From Chara braunii (lineage: Eukaryota > Streptophyta > Charophyceae > Charales > Characeae): a stretch of DNA of 28,899 bases. A program made the position numbers and the translations under genes. The stretch lies in NCBI GenBank assembly GCA_003427395.1, contig BFEA01000384.1:495488-524386 (forward strand). The letters run 5' to 3'. The notes under the pieces were generated by a model. That model had not been told where the DNA came from. It saw only the letters and a program-made list of their open reading frames with translations, and made no database searches. This document shows positions 18,942-28,382 of the stretch, in pieces; the stretch's first letter is position 1; each line of letters opens with the position of its first letter.

Positions 18942-19151
18942 AAGTCAAACCCCTTGACTTATCTCTAGGCCCTAGATGATGGAGTTGGTCTCCAGGGCAA
19001 TAAGAGACGATTGCCACCATAGGTATGAACTTGTGTAGCACCCACTCTCCGCAGGGTGCAGAAGAGGGTGTGGTTCTCAACCGCACTTGGCGGTTGTCCA
19101 GCGCTGAGAGATTAACCCTCAAGGCGCATGTCAGCCGACACTCGAGTGTCG
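18942..19151 (+). repeat. Hairpin cluster near the 3' end of the LTR
   Basis: Four perfect inverted repeats in 210 bp: 18942-18960 AAGTCAA-ACCCC-TTGACTT, 19038-19059 GCACCC/GGGTGC, 19078-19096 CAACCGC-ACTTG-GCGGTTG, and the uninterrupted 16-bp palindrome CGACACTCGAGTGTCG at 19136-19151. They lie in the part of the LTR where R and U5 would be expected. Confidence 0.75.
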
Positions 19152-19862
19152 AATGCGACCCTCGAGATTAGCGAGGACCACGTGAGTATGGGTACTACAT
19201 AGTACGTCATCATTGCGACCGTTTGCGTACGCTTGCATTGCGAGTCGATACGAGTTAGCCCTGCGTCCGCGCGGTTTTATACTAAGTCTCGCGCGTGGCG
19301 CCGATCCGATTTTTGCGTCGGAAAGTTATAGGATGGCTGGTAAGGGACTAGGAGTGTTGTCACGTTGTTTTAGGTGTGTGTGTGTGTGTTTTATTTTTGT
19401 GTTCGCAGTGTGGTGTATGCGTGGTGTGTGGGATCCGTCCTAGTCGACCGGTGACGAATCGCGCTTGGGACCTCAGCCCCTCAAGATGCCGGTTCGTGCG
19501 CGGGTTCGACAGAGGCGTATTACCGCGCGTACCCCCTATGCTACAGCGAACGAGAAACGCCCTCGGCTGGTCTACCTCTGCGATTGCAACTGAACAACTT
19601 TCGTACTGTGGACTGGTAGCTCGGCGGGGATACGCCCACCGAAGGGAGGTGGCAACTCCCGTAAGGTGGAGGTAAGTCGTGCCTTGCGCAGGCCCTCTCC
19701 TGTCGTAGGGGCTCACAAGACGTATGGCTGGCGCACTCGGCCGCAGAGGTTTGCGGAAGCTCCATGTACATTCGCGACGAGGATTCAAACCAACTCCTGC
19801 GTGACGCGCCCGGGAGGGTCCCGCGCTGCCTTGTGCGGTGTCGGACCGATGTGCTCGACAGA

Positions 19863-19881
19863 TGGCGCCGTTGCCGGGGAT
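19863..19881 (+). promoter_or_regulatory. Primer-binding site, tRNA-Asp type
   Basis: TGGCGCCGTTGCCGGGGAT is complementary, without mismatch as I know the tRNA, to the 3' end of plant tRNA-Asp including CCA. It begins two bases after ...CTCGACA. Several plant Ty3/gypsy lineages use this primer. It fixes the right end of the 5' LTR and the plus-strand orientation of the element. Confidence 0.9.
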
Positions 19882-21274
19882 AGCGGTTGCCTACCGTTGT
19901 CCCTGGTGGAACGACATCCGGGTATGGGATTGTGAGAGATAGGCGAAGTGAGAATTTTGATTAAGCATTTTCAGATTAATCTACTGATGGTATTGGATAG
20001 AGACCGAGTGGGGATTGAATGTGTGAGATGGTTGTGGCTAGTGCAGTAACGATGGCAGAAGAAGGATAAACGTTTTGACTATGTGCTCACGTACTTTGGC
20101 TAGTATGATGGTAGTCAGAGTTGGTACCTTTTCTGATCCTTATAATTGGAGGGTCTAGACGATGCTTTACATGTCTGATATGGCTAAGGTGAGATGAGGG
20201 GGTATCAACACGCTGAGTGTGAGGGTTGTGGGAGTTGGCCTTGTAAGTGAGCCTATTATACTAGAAGTCATCAAGGGACTTCGGGGAGAGTTAGGCCAAG
20301 GAGGCCAAAAGCTTTATGAATCTGAATATGGGATTCTTGAGTCTGGGTTCTAAGCGGTTGTTCGGATTATATAGCCATAAAAGTGTGAGGTCTGCCACAC
20401 GCGATGTGTTCGAGCTGGGCATGTATAGCGGTGAATGAGTGTAGTGAGCACCGTACTATGACCTTAATTGAAAGGACTACGGGAAGTAGTAAATTTGCAT
20501 GACACCCTTCTTGATAAAGGAGGATATCTGATCCTAGAGGTAGTCGGAGTAACAGTGAAGGAGCGAACACCTAGACTATTTTGCTTAGCTTTGATGGGGC
20601 AATGGGTAGTAATTAATGTTAGACTTCACTTGAACCTTTCCAGGTTTGAACTATCCACTTGAATTTATGAGTTGAAACTAAGGACTTGAGACTAACTGTC
20701 TGATGGTGTTTCTATTTTGAGTTATTTGTTGAACTCATCCGTATATGCCAGATCTTATCTCAGTATGCTTGCCTAATGTTTAATTATGTGAGGCTATACG
20801 CTTTTATGATTATATTTCCTTTGATAATTATCCTTGTCAGAAGTATTTACATGGGCTATGTATCTGAAGTATGTATTTGAACTATTCAGTCTGCAAGGAT
20901 TTATATGAGTGTCTCAAGTCCAATTATCGATTTGTGGCTGCCTATTAAGGTTTGTGCATTTGGATTGTTCTTCAAAGAGGGGTAGAAGCATTGCGCAGAA
21001 TCCACGTCTGATGCGGATTCAGAGGTGAATGGAGTGACTGCTTCTTGAGATAAGTACTTCTCAGGAAGTGGTGAATGTGTAAGGTCTACCCTAAAGAAGG
21101 TCGCAATCCTATGTTATTGTTCCCCTAAGAGATGGTTTTGAAGAAGTTATAATCTTGTCTTGTAGGTAGTAGTGAGACCCACGCCGGAACTATGTTCTTG
21201 GTCCATAGTGGGATGTCATTGTTGTATCTTTTGCGATAAAACGACTACACTACTACGGAATAGGAGGAAAGTTT
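19882..21274 (+). other. Internal 5' leader of the large element
   Basis: No supported gene. Near its end are two strong hairpins: 20998-21020 GAATCC/GGATTC (11-nt loop) and 21041-21068 CTTCTTGAGA-TAAGTACT-TCTCAGGAAG (10 bp, one G-T pair). Such leaders can carry packaging signals, but nothing here proves one. Confidence 0.5.
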
Positions 21275-21780
21275 TTGAGCCTTGTTAGGCCATGGTCTAT
21301 AAGGACAACAACTACTATTGGCCACAGAAAAGTAAGGGGTGAATCCCTAACTATTTTTGTGTCGAGTGGGTTCACCAACACAGGACGAGGTGGCACCACC
21401 CGAAGCGTGTATGGTGCGGTTGTTTATCTTATTGGCATATTGGAAAAGAGGTTGAGGCAACTAGAAAAAGCCAGGCGTGGCAAGAGGAAGGTTTATGAAG
21501 GAATGTCGAGTGGACCGGTTGGGCAGGATGGAGCAGAGGCAAGGGGGGATGAGCGGGATTCACTCCTCCGTAGAGGAACCTCGAAGAGGCGAACTTGCGC
21601 CCCGAAGAGAGATGGAGGCGGGGGGGGGTGATTGAGATAAAGGAGGAGCAGGAATCTAACATAGTCCCACCTGTTATTGTGTCTGATCCAAAGAGGGAGC
21701 TCATTGACCTGAAAGCATCGTCAACTGCAAATTGGAAGGAGCAAAGGAGTAAGAAGTGGCGAGAGCACTGGCGAAGATAG
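21275..21780 (+). pseudogene. Possible gag N-terminal part, frame-broken
   Basis: An open frame from about 21275 (TTG, no ATG) to 21631 is followed by one in another frame (21595-21780). The switch coincides with a run of nine G at 21620-21628, a typical site of slippage or sequencing error. The first part has basic and helical character (EKRLRQLEKARRGKRK) and the second reads IEIKEEQESNIVPPVIVSDP, then a Lys/Arg-rich end. The knuckle frame at 21756 overlaps its end. I recognise no specific domain. The assignment rests on position, between the PBS and the zinc knuckle. It could instead be random open frame. Confidence 0.4.
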
Positions 21781-22370
21781 TGTGCGATCGTTGTGGGAAG
21801 ATTGGCCATACCCCTCAGGGATGTAGAGAAAAGGGAGTGACAGGGGAAAAAGGGGAACCTGAACCTCCGAAGCTGACGAAGGCTCAACGGAAAGCGAGAA
21901 ACCAGGCCCTGGGAGGCCATGGTACTGGAAAGGGGCAATGCTCGCGACAAGTAGCAGCCACGCCGCAAGAATTAGGAGGCAAACCAGCACAGGAGGGGCC
22001 TCCACCGATTGAGAGGGCATTGTACGGGCGGTGGACTCCATGCGGTCAAGTGGGACCAAGGCCTATATGTAATTCATACCTGCCCTGGATGCAAGGCAAT
22101 TGTTTGGGTCCACAAATGAGTATAATGTTGCCTGGACCTCCTGCAGCCCAGATTCGACCAACTCTGCCTATGGGGTTGTTGCAACCACTAACACAACAAG
22201 TGTCACAAGGCGACGTTGCCGATGGAGGAAGCCAAAGGCAGGAAGCTGGAAGAGGCCGCGGGGATGGAGGGCGCAACAATAGAGGACGCGGTGGCGGCAG
22301 AGGAGGCATTGATGGACGTGATGGGCGTCAGCGAAACCATAAGTGGAATGCAGAGAAAAAAAAGGTCTGA
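21756..22370 (+). CDS. Gag-like nucleocapsid: CCHC zinc knuckle plus RGG-like tail
   Basis: The 204-codon frame starts at GTG with a stop just upstream in frame and no ATG before the knuckle, so it probably depended on the preceding frame. Residues 10-23 read CDRCGKIGHTPQGC, a complete C-X2-C-X4-H-X4-C knuckle of the retroviral/retrotransposon nucleocapsid type that binds single-stranded RNA. A Lys/Glu-rich stretch, a Pro/Gln/Leu-rich linker (about 90-150) and a Gly/Arg-rich tail (about 165-195; RGRGGGRGG) follow. Overlap with the upstream frame is 21754-21780; I see no classic slippery heptamer there. No protease follows in any frame. It is the only recognisable coding piece of the large element, which argues for a gag-only, non-autonomous type. 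A cellular zinc-knuckle RNA-binding protein is less likely in this setting. Confidence 0.65.
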   Translation: MARALAKIVCDRCGKIGHTPQGCREKGVTGEKGEPEPPKLTKAQRKARNQALGGHGTGKGQCSRQVAATPQELGGKPAQEGPPPIERALYGRWTPCGQVGPRPICNSYLPWMQGNCLGPQMSIMLPGPPAAQIRPTLPMGLLQPLTQQVSQGDVADGGSQRQEAGRGRGDGGRNNRGRGGGRGGIDGRDGRQRNHKWNAEKKKV

Positions 22371-23605
22371 TAAGCGACGGTTTGGATGGTAGTTGGGTAG
22401 GTAAAGCAGCCAAGAGTACGAGAAAGGAGGATGGAATGGTCGAAAGCTGTGAAAAGTAGTAAGGGGATGGGGTTAGAAAAAGTGTAGTAGTGCGAAGAGA
22501 GGAGTAACCCTAACTCTTAAAGTTTGGAAAGTATACAGCCAGAAGATAGTCCTGGTCGCTTTGGCTTGTTTTACCTTTAGTAGATTTAGTCGTATATACG
22601 GGAACGTGGGACGAGGATAGCAGGTTAACCGGTTGCGTGATTTTAATTTTGTACTTAAATCAGTAGGGGAACCGACCAAGAGGGTTTCGTAATAATGGTC
22701 CGGTAAGATAACCCGAGTTGCAGGCGGGAGGAACCCCAATAGAACAACTGTATATGTGGGGTACGTTAGGCCCGCTTCAGATCGAGTTATTGGAATGTCT
22801 CTCGTAGATAGAGCAAGGAGTGACCCTAAGGACATTGTTACGAAATAAAGGTCTATTCTATTAAGCCTATTGATTGAGAGAAAAAGAATATGGGACCTAC
22901 TTCGCGCCTAGGTCCAAATGGTCGTACAAGTGTGGGAGGTATGAGAGACTTGGGAAAAAACCTCAGCGTGTGTAAGGTAGACTCTCTAACCTAGAAGTGT
23001 AGTTTGTAGGACTTGTGTAGGAATGATTCCTAGTCTTACTTTCCTTGGGTGTTTGGATATGTCTTGAATTACTTGGATCCCTCTGATTTGAAGGATGTGA
23101 TTACGTCCTGATCAAGACTGTTTCAATTCTAGCTTTGGTCAGGGATGTCGCGATTTTTGTGTATGATACTGGTGTCAGTTTGAGTTGAGATTGTTCAACT
23201 CTGTGTGTATATATGTAATTCAAGACTATATTGGTTCGCCTTTTAGTTGGGATATTACGTTTCGGAGTGTATATTTGAGTTGAGGTTTTATCTGAGACTA
23301 TTTCCTTGTATATGACGATCACTATCGCTCTCGCATGTGTGGTTTTATCCTGATGTATGATGGTTTTGTGTATGATATGTATGAGAAACATCTCATGAAT
23401 TGTGTGTGTCTTGTGAATGTGAATGGATGTGAACTGTCTACTCTTCGGTATACTCGTGCGATCTGCCCACGGGCGGGTGATAGGGCCGTGTATAAGGAGA
23501 GGGAGTGCAGACTGTTTTTGTGAAAGTGTGAGAATCCTAAGGGATTTATGGGTCTTTGAGACTCGAGCGCTTACCATGCCGAATGTCTATTGATTGAGTT
23601 GTGGC
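22371..23605. other. Internal region, no gene seen
   Basis: I looked for protease, RT (YxDD), RNase H and integrase motifs on both strands and found none. The longer minus-strand frames here (22473-22835, 23101-23577) are unrecognisable and Thr/Ile-rich. Confidence 0.5.
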
Positions 23606-23807
23606 AAGGACCCATAAGTTGGTCTTGTTTGAGTTGTTTTATGGTTGAAGACACCTTCAAGTGGGAAGGTGGTCTTGTGCTTATTGGAAGACTCATCTTC
23701 AGAGAGGGAAGATGTTTTAATGAAAGGTCGTGTGAGAGTTCATCCTAAACAGAGAAGGGATGGTTGGGAGACCTATTGAGAGAGACCTCCTTCGTGTGAA
23801 AGGTGGT
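23606..23807 (+). repeat. Hairpin array C: four hairpins in about 155 bp
   Basis: 23652-23671 CACCTTC-AAGTGG-GAAGGTG (with an outer AGA/TCT past one bulge), 23694-23714 CATCTTC-AGAGAGG-GAAGATG, 23741-23762 CATCC-N12-GGATG and 23785-23807 ACCTCCTT-CGTGTGA-AAGGTGGT (one mismatch). The arms share a YCTTC/GAAGR theme but differ from unit to unit with pairing kept. A weaker one may start at 23606. Confidence 0.7.
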
Positions 23808-26311
23808 TGATAGATTTAAGGGCATGGTAAGCAAAGTTTGAGTTGATAAAGTCTGACGAGAAGGGCCAGAAAGACTGTTTTGGATGGAATTGAGCGTGTC
23901 GCAAATCAGTGCATTTGGTAGATGTCATTGGGATGTGTGGTTTACTGTCTCTGATCAAGTTAGGGGCCACGACCTTGTGAACCTGGCAGTGATTTCTGTT
24001 TATGATTGTGAGAAGGGTGTTGTGCTCTCTATGTTAACCCATGGGGAGTTGGTAAACACCTTTAAAAGTGCGACAAACCCCTGCGCAGTCCCGCAGTGGG
24101 CCTGTGGTTTGTTGCGACACACCGTCCAGACACTTGTGCTAATCCTGAGGCATTTTGAGGAAGACCAAGCTAGACGGTAAAGGATAGCACCTCTAGGGCG
24201 CACCCCCTAGTGGATGGGTGCTAGCCAGCACAACCTGGCAGCGGGCCCACGTCTACCGAAGGGGTAAGAGTTTAAGGGGTATGCACGCCCCAGGGAAGCT
24301 CCTCCGAGATGGCGGGGGATATGAGTCGAGTCTGTCGAAGTCTTTTGGGTAATCCTGATTGACTGTTTATCAGGAGAAAGCCTATCGTGGCGCAACCTAC
24401 GAGGGCACTACCGCTAAAATAACGACATGGTAGGCCGTAGATCTGGCTTGATCAACCAGTCTATGGTGGGCCAAGACCTAGACTGAGCATTTCTGTACTA
24501 GACTGCAGAAAGAGTTGAGATGAGATTTAGGTGTATACATTGTGAGACTTTTTGGGAGGAAGGCGAGATTGCCTTCTGAGGTCTCATCTAAGGCCCGCGT
24601 CCCTAGTTATGGCTCTGCTTACGAGGAAGAGTTTAGCCGGGACACTCAATGAGAGGCCGACGTTTGTCTAGGACAAAGGGGAGAGGACGGTTTGAGAAGG
24701 CCTTTGTAACTTATGTTGTAGTACTGATGCGTAGTACACCGGCGTCCTAGTTGTGTTGGCATGCTTTGATGGAGGCCTCGAACCCGAGTCTGTCGGCTAA
24801 TCGGATTGGTTCCTTTCTCGTCAGCATCTGGAGTATGGATGAATTTATAGCTTTCTGATTTGGCGAAGCGACGGGGACGTCGCTTAATATGGTCCGGTAA
24901 GTTGTCGGCGTGCCTACCCTTACAAGGGTATCCGCCCTGGTTTTTGCAAGTGACAAAAATAGGTTTGGTTTAAAGTTGAAGTATACCGCGCGAGTCGCAG
25001 CTGTGTCTGTCGTTTATGTTGATTGGATGGTTGACTAGAGTAAAGAGTGTGTGGGCGCGTGAACTTGAGGCGCGCGTGATTCTGTTCCCCTGTTGATGAT
25101 CGTAGAGTCGGCGCGGATGTCGGCCGCTTTGTATTATTATTACTACTTACTAGCTTTGATTAGACTAAGGCTAGAGGATGTTTTTCTTTGGATTGGTATG
25201 TTTGATCGGGATGCGCGCAAGTTCGTGCGGAGGGTGGCCTCGACAACGATGAGACTTCTGCATGATAAACGGGGTGTGCGGCATCGAAGGCTGCGGGGGG
25301 GCGACGGCCCGGGTTTTGCTTAGTTTTCGCATTCCGTTTTTATTTTTTTTTGGTTTTAGTTTTAGTATTAATTTTTGCCTTTGCTGGTGATCGGTTTTAA
25401 GATCGACGGGGCCGGTTCGGTTGGTACACCGTTAGACTAATGGGAAACGGACTTGAGCTCGGATTCCTGCGCGTTTGGGGTGTAGGCGGAATTCCTGTGT
25501 CCCGTCCGTTTTGGAGCGGGGGCCACGAACCTCTACGTACATAAGAAGTCTGGGTACAGGCGTGCCGAAGGGGCCCGAAGACCGGTATCCTAAGTTGGAG
25601 TGGGGCCGGGCTGAGGACAACAAGGGGGAGGCCGCAATAGCGCTGGAGGGGACGCAAGAGTGCCCATGGGACTTCTTCCCACGTCGGCCTTGAGAGTTTT
25701 ACTACGGCCACTGAGATCTGCACCGGGACCGCTGCACCTTGGGTCAACGCTGTAGGCTCGCGGCAGGGCTGCATTCTCCTCTCGTACCCTTCTGCGTTGT
25801 TTCGCTATCGGGCGGCCCGATACGGCAGGCAAGTTACCACGCCCCCCTTAACCGATCGTCGACCGTTGTTCGCCTCGACCGGCAGATGCGCTCGGTCGTA
25901 TCGTTGCAGCTCAGCGCTAAGGTAACAAAAGCGGAGAGGCACGGTCCGATCGGGCAGTATTAGGCAGAAGCGTGGCGGAGCGGTTGCGCAACAGGCGCCG
26001 GGCGCTGAGACAGTGAAGAGAGGAGTGAGGTAGGTGGCAGCGGATGTAGAGCGAGGGTAGGTAGAGGTGGACAGGGTGAACGTGGCCTGGATCGTCGCCC
26101 GGGTGCATTAGAGCGGAGTCGGAGGTGGCCGTAGTGGAGAGGAGGAGGCGACGGGGCGGAAAACACCTAGCGCGGATCCCTTGTGGATCCCGGCAGTCTA
26201 AGAGCCAAACACGATGTTCTTAGCCCAGGCGAACATCATGGCGGGGTTAGTTTTAATGTTAGGGTAGTGGTTAGTTCGGTATCGGCGTCGGGAGCTGCGC
26301 GAAGACATGGC
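23808..26311. other. Internal region, no gene seen
   Basis: No pol, env or transposase motif. Several short frames (23884-24180, 25093-25323, 25397-25774 on the minus strand) show no recognisable domain. Base composition becomes more GC-rich after about 25.0 kb. Confidence 0.5.
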
Positions 26312-26337
26312 GGGAGGGAAAACGAGGAGAAAGGGAA
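26312..26337 (+). promoter_or_regulatory. Polypurine tract
   Basis: GGGAGGGAAAA, one C, then GAGGAGAAAGGGAA, followed by TTTTT and TG at 26342. Plus-strand priming sites of LTR elements lie immediately before the 3' LTR. Clear homology with the 5' LTR begins only at 26354-26359, so the true LTR start may be TG at 26342, with the 5' copy diverged there. Confidence 0.65.
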
Positions 26338-28382
26338 TTTTTGTAGCCCGCTTGCTTCTGAGCGAAATCGGGCGCGGAAGGATCTGATTCGGGGGTTTTG
26401 ACCCCGGGCGACTGCAATAGTGAAGCTAGCTTTAGCGTAAAGTTAGCGGCAAGAGGGTCAAGCAAAGACAGTTAGTGAGCGCGCTATGGAGGAAGAGAAA
26501 GGTGGGAACGAGCAAAGATAGATAGCCGCCCGGGTTTCAACGAAAACGAGCGAACTAAAGCTCCTTTCTCGGGTTTTGGGGCGGTGCGAGCGTGATCCGA
26601 CGTTTAGTTTTAACGATGGATTCGTGGTTTGGCCGGGGATGATGTTGAAGGCCGCGCGCAGAAGGAAGAATCGACTACGGGCAATGAATCTTGCCGTATT
26701 TTGCTGGGAGGTACATTGCAGATTCTTGTTCGGTGAAAGCAACGCAAGGGTGAGCCGAGTTTGAGGACCTACTTGCTGGTAAGTGCGTTTGTTCGACGGG
26801 ACAACGGAGGCAGCCTCCCTCGATGGAAGCAGTGGACATGATGTGATGGAGGGAATACTGCCTGCATTCTGCGGGGATATTCATTCGGTCTTCTGTATCC
26901 TCATCGATGGGATTGCCGTCGGATGTAGCGTGAGCCCAAGGGCAGGGTTGGAGACTTATCTATTACTCGGTACGTTGCCCATCATATCGGTTGAAGTAGC
27001 CGCCCGCTGGCCTCTCTGTATACGGCGGAATGAACCAAACTGCGATCTGCAGCGTAAGCTGCTTACCGGGAAGGCTGAACTGCCTGTTCCTCGCTCAAAA
27101 GAACAGGGTCGGACTTTATTTGCGGCAACAACAATTATTGTGAACCTGGAGTTGTTGTTGCTGGGTATTCAGGCTGCTACTATGATCAGACTGGGTGTGG
27201 CCACTGTTATTGGCTTTAGACACTGTCGTGACGCTCTTCAGACCCGTGTGATCGTGGCGTAACTGTGGCTCTGTATACCTGTCCGACTTGCGGGGTGCGG
27301 CTTCTGGGCCTTTGCCTGCCTAAGGTGTGGCTGATAAGACTGTATGAATGGGTTGTGCGAACCATGACTGCAGAGAGCAGCCACGTTAGCTGCACATCCA
27401 AGCGGTACAGTGAAGGGCTAAAGTTGTTGCACAGGCAGGGAGACTATTGCTGCTATGGCAACACTGTAGACTGTAGAGTTGTATGGGGTTTAAAGTGCTC
27501 CAGTGCGCGAGTCGAGGGAAGACTGAAGGCAAAGGCGGTGTTTGAAGTCAAACTAAGGGCCACTTGTTCTGTTGTGCTGACCAACGAAGAGAGAGGAGCA
27601 GGCTGCGAAACAACAGCCTTCTTTGCTGCCCTTTTGCTATGGGCTCCACAACAGTTTCCGATGTTATGCTATAGCGGCGGGCGCTGAGGCTACTACAGGT
27701 TGTTGTGCTACTTTGAGTACGGTCGTTCAACGCCAGGTAATTGCAGTAGGATTACGGGAGTGAAAGAGGGGGGATTGGTCCGCGAAGGGGGTTAATGCTG
27801 CGGTCAAGGAGGGCGTCAGAGGGGCAGTATTTCGACAGTTTGACTTTGGACTGATCAAGTTGTTACATTGGCCGCCATTGCGGGGCCCTCAGGCGCATCA
27901 AGGAACCAAGGCGCTCTCACGTGAGTCTGAGTGCACCCCTCTTGGATCTGAGAGTCTCCAACCTACCTTCATCTGTCTAGTCTATTGATTCCGAGAGGAA
28001 GGCGGCAGGCGAGATTGCAACCCGTAGAACCGCAACAAGACTCTGTGGGGTGTCAGCCCACCGATTGCGGGAGCTCTGCCAGGACTCAGGAGGAGTTCTC
28101 GAGGCAGGGAACTCAGAGGTAATCATTGTCTTCCCTTATAAACCCAGTTATAACCCCTATCTGTACATCTTCCTATGAATTGGCTGAGGGTATTGTATGC
28201 AGCCCTACTTTGACTTTTAGTTTGACTTTCAGGACATAAATCAGATTAAGTAAAGGAATGTATGTACAATGGCAGTTTCAGTTTTTGCTTGTTTGTCTGA
28301 AAGCAGATTGTAACGAAGGGTTGCATCAGGGGGAAAGCTGGGAGGAAGGCAGGTTTGCTTATGCTTGAACGGGTCTTATGGG

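Larger units (their letters stand above)
14521..19860 (+). mobile_element. 5' LTR of a giant LTR element (about 5.1-5.3 kb)
   Basis: From TGAGCGAAATCGGGCG at 14521 the sequence matches 26359 onward, with about 5% mismatch in the roughly 200 bp I compared by eye. Weak homology (GCT) reaches 14516. The right end is placed at ...CTCGACA (19860), two bases before a tRNA-Asp PBS, giving TG...CA ends. Removing two probable assembly duplications (96 nt each) leaves about 5,150 bp. A TTATAAA stands at 16282-16288 (28136-28142 in the other copy) and could be a TATA box. Short frames are open in both copies (14738-14926 with 26576-26764; 15421-15846 with 27265-27687), but by eye their differences include more amino-acid-changing than silent ones, so I do not call them genes. 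Only 14,521-17,080 can be compared with the 3' copy. Confidence 0.8.

Noticed and set aside
21754-21780. Programmed frameshift joining the two gag-like frames
   Set aside because: The overlap contains no slippery heptamer or clear downstream pseudoknot, and another frame break at the nine-G run shows the region is decayed or has sequence errors.
23101-23577. 158-codon minus-strand frame
   Set aside because: Thr/Ile/His-rich with no recognisable motif; the opposite strand is GT-rich, so the lack of stops is compositional.
26783-27262. 159-codon frame in the 3' LTR
   Set aside because: The corresponding 5' LTR sequence is broken by indels near 15,210 and 15,320.
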